Shown here in pieces: positions 7,087 through 7,741 of a DNA stretch of 7,741 bases. The notes under the pieces were generated by a model. That model made no database searches. It was given only the letters and a program-made list of their open reading frames with translations, and was not told where the DNA came from. The stretch is taken from the NCBI GenBank assembly GCA_021780055.1, contig JAJXZM010000089.1:1-7741 (forward strand), read 5' to 3'. Position 1 is the stretch's first letter. Each line of letters starts with the position of its first letter. This DNA comes from Acidobacteriota bacterium (GTDB lineage: Bacteria > Acidobacteriota > Terriglobia > UBA7540). Both the position numbers and the translations under genes were made by a program.

Positions 7087-7465
7087 CTTTATAAATGTCA
7101 TACGCTATACGTTAGCCATGCCTCTATAGGAGGTAAAAATACCACGGTACGTGTCTTCCCCTTCAATGGGCCTGGCACCGTGGAGCCGATCATTTTTTTG
7201 TTCCGACAACGGAGAATGTTCTTTCGCTGTCCCTGCGAGCGTGGGGGTGGTGAAGGGGGGTATAGGAGATACTCGAACCTTTTGAGATTTCTTGAAATGG
7301 AAGGAGTTAAAGCCGTTTGAATGTGCCTGTCGCAAGAGTGTTTTTTCAGATGTCCGGCTTATGCTCGCATGGTAGTTCAAGAACCCAGTATCAGTAAGGG
7401 ATCAAAAGGGTGGCGGGGTACCGATGTCGGCGCAACTTGATCGACGGACACGAGGAGCAGATATC
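7087..7465. other. Gene-free stretch after cas2; no CRISPR array
   Basis: This 379-bp stretch is where a type V-B array often sits, but no 25-40-bp direct repeat with regular spacing was found in it. Contents noticed are a perfect ribosome-binding-type AGGAGGT (7128-7134) with no start codon at a proper distance, the hairpin and T-run at 7142-7199, a G-rich run at 7242-7260, and small frames such as 7151-7285 (44 codons) that resemble no known protein. It presumably contains the end of the cas transcript and the leader of the downstream gene. A tracrRNA gene could hide here but cannot be recognised without the CRISPR repeat. Confidence 0.6.
7142..7199 (+). terminator. Weak stem-loop with T-run after cas2
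   Basis: CCACGGT (7142-7148) pairs perfectly with ACCGTGG (7177-7183) across a 28-nt loop, and seven T follow at 7193-7199. A terminator normally has a shorter loop and the T-run directly after the stem; here 9 nt intervene. It may be the operon terminator or part of a structured small RNA. Confidence 0.3.
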
Positions 7466-7741
7466 ATGAAAAGACACACCCAATGGAAAGAGGTTCAAAC
7501 CGCGCTGGGCGTGGCGATGGCAGCATGCGTTCTGGCGGCGGGAACGGCGGGGATTGCTGCGGAACCCTCGGATACGGCTGCGGAAATATCCAGACTGACC
7601 GCTCATATTCACTGGCTCGGACATGACGGCTTCCGGATAGACGGCGACGGCGTTGTTATCTATACCGATCCCTACAAGATCGGTGGCGGCCCCAAGGCCG
7701 ATCTGATTCTGATCACTCACGATCACGCCGATCATGCATCT
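7466..7741 (+). CDS. Secreted metallo-beta-lactamase-fold hydrolase, N-terminal part (cut by window edge)
   Basis: The frame runs 92 codons to the edge of the window. An N-terminal signal peptide is visible: basic MKRH, a hydrophobic Ala/Val-rich core at residues ~12-29, and probable cleavage near GIAAEP (30-34), so the product should be exported. IHWLGHDGFRI (48-58) and YTDPY lead into THDHADH, whose H85, H87, D89 and H90 form the HxHxDH metal-binding motif of the metallo-beta-lactamase superfamily. The WLGHDGF start resembles the UlaG/L-ascorbate-6-phosphate-lactonase-like branch; the substrate cannot be inferred. GAGGAG (7452-7457) lies 8 nt before the ATG. It is separated from cas2 by 379 bp and is probably not part of the CRISPR system. 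Confidence 0.9.
   Translation, partial: MKRHTQWKEVQTALGVAMAACVLAAGTAGIAAEPSDTAAEISRLTAHIHWLGHDGFRIDGDGVVIYTDPYKIGGGPKADLILITHDHADHAS

Noticed and set aside
7232..7263. G-rich run that could form a G-quadruplex
   Set aside because: The G-runs are uneven (5, 2, 6, 2), so only a weak two-layer structure is possible; nothing else supports a function.
7151..7285. A 44-codon frame starting GTG 7151 (or ATG 7166) downstream of AGGAGGT
   Set aside because: The distance from the Shine-Dalgarno-like sequence is too long, and the peptide is low in structure and resembles no known protein.

Overview
The window holds a Class 2, type V-B CRISPR-Cas operon (cas12b, a cas4-cas1 fusion, cas2) on the + strand, flanked by two partial, apparently unrelated genes. 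The left edge carries the N-terminus of a molybdopterin/[4Fe-4S] oxidoreductase on the minus strand. The right edge carries the start of a secreted metallo-beta-lactamase-fold protein. The GC-rich genes, the AT-rich repeat-filled intergenic region and the anaerobic-type molybdoenzyme suggest an anaerobic or facultative Gram-negative bacterium, perhaps Desulfobacterota. That assignment is an inference and no marker gene in the window proves it.

Layout: <1-181 (minus) molybdoenzyme start. 182-776 has no gene. Its first ~90 bp is AT-rich and probably holds the divergent promoter; 275-747 is a cluster of three related palindromic, MITE/REP-like repeats, and a candidate cas12b promoter lies inside the last of them. 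777-5252 encodes an unusually long Cas12b (1491 aa) with all three RuvC acidic residues. 5267-6779 is the Cas4-Cas1 fusion: the Cas4 half is intact, but Cas1 has lost its middle and is split between two reading frames. 6796-7086 is an intact Cas2. 7087-7465 has no convincing gene and no CRISPR array. 7466->7741 is the MBL-fold protein.

How it works together: Cas12b is the crRNA/tracrRNA-guided interference nuclease. Cas4, Cas1 and Cas2 normally process and integrate new spacers. The cas genes lie 14-16 nt apart, which suggests one transcript starting upstream of cas12b. The deletion in cas1 removes the segment that should hold the catalytic glutamate, so this locus should not be able to acquire spacers by itself. 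No array or recognisable tracrRNA is inside the window. As seen here, it is an interference effector with a broken adaptation module that would need an array beyond the window edge or elsewhere in the genome.

The points most worth following up are the Cas1 internal deletion, the oversized Cas12b, and the repeat cluster that forms the upstream region of cas12b.
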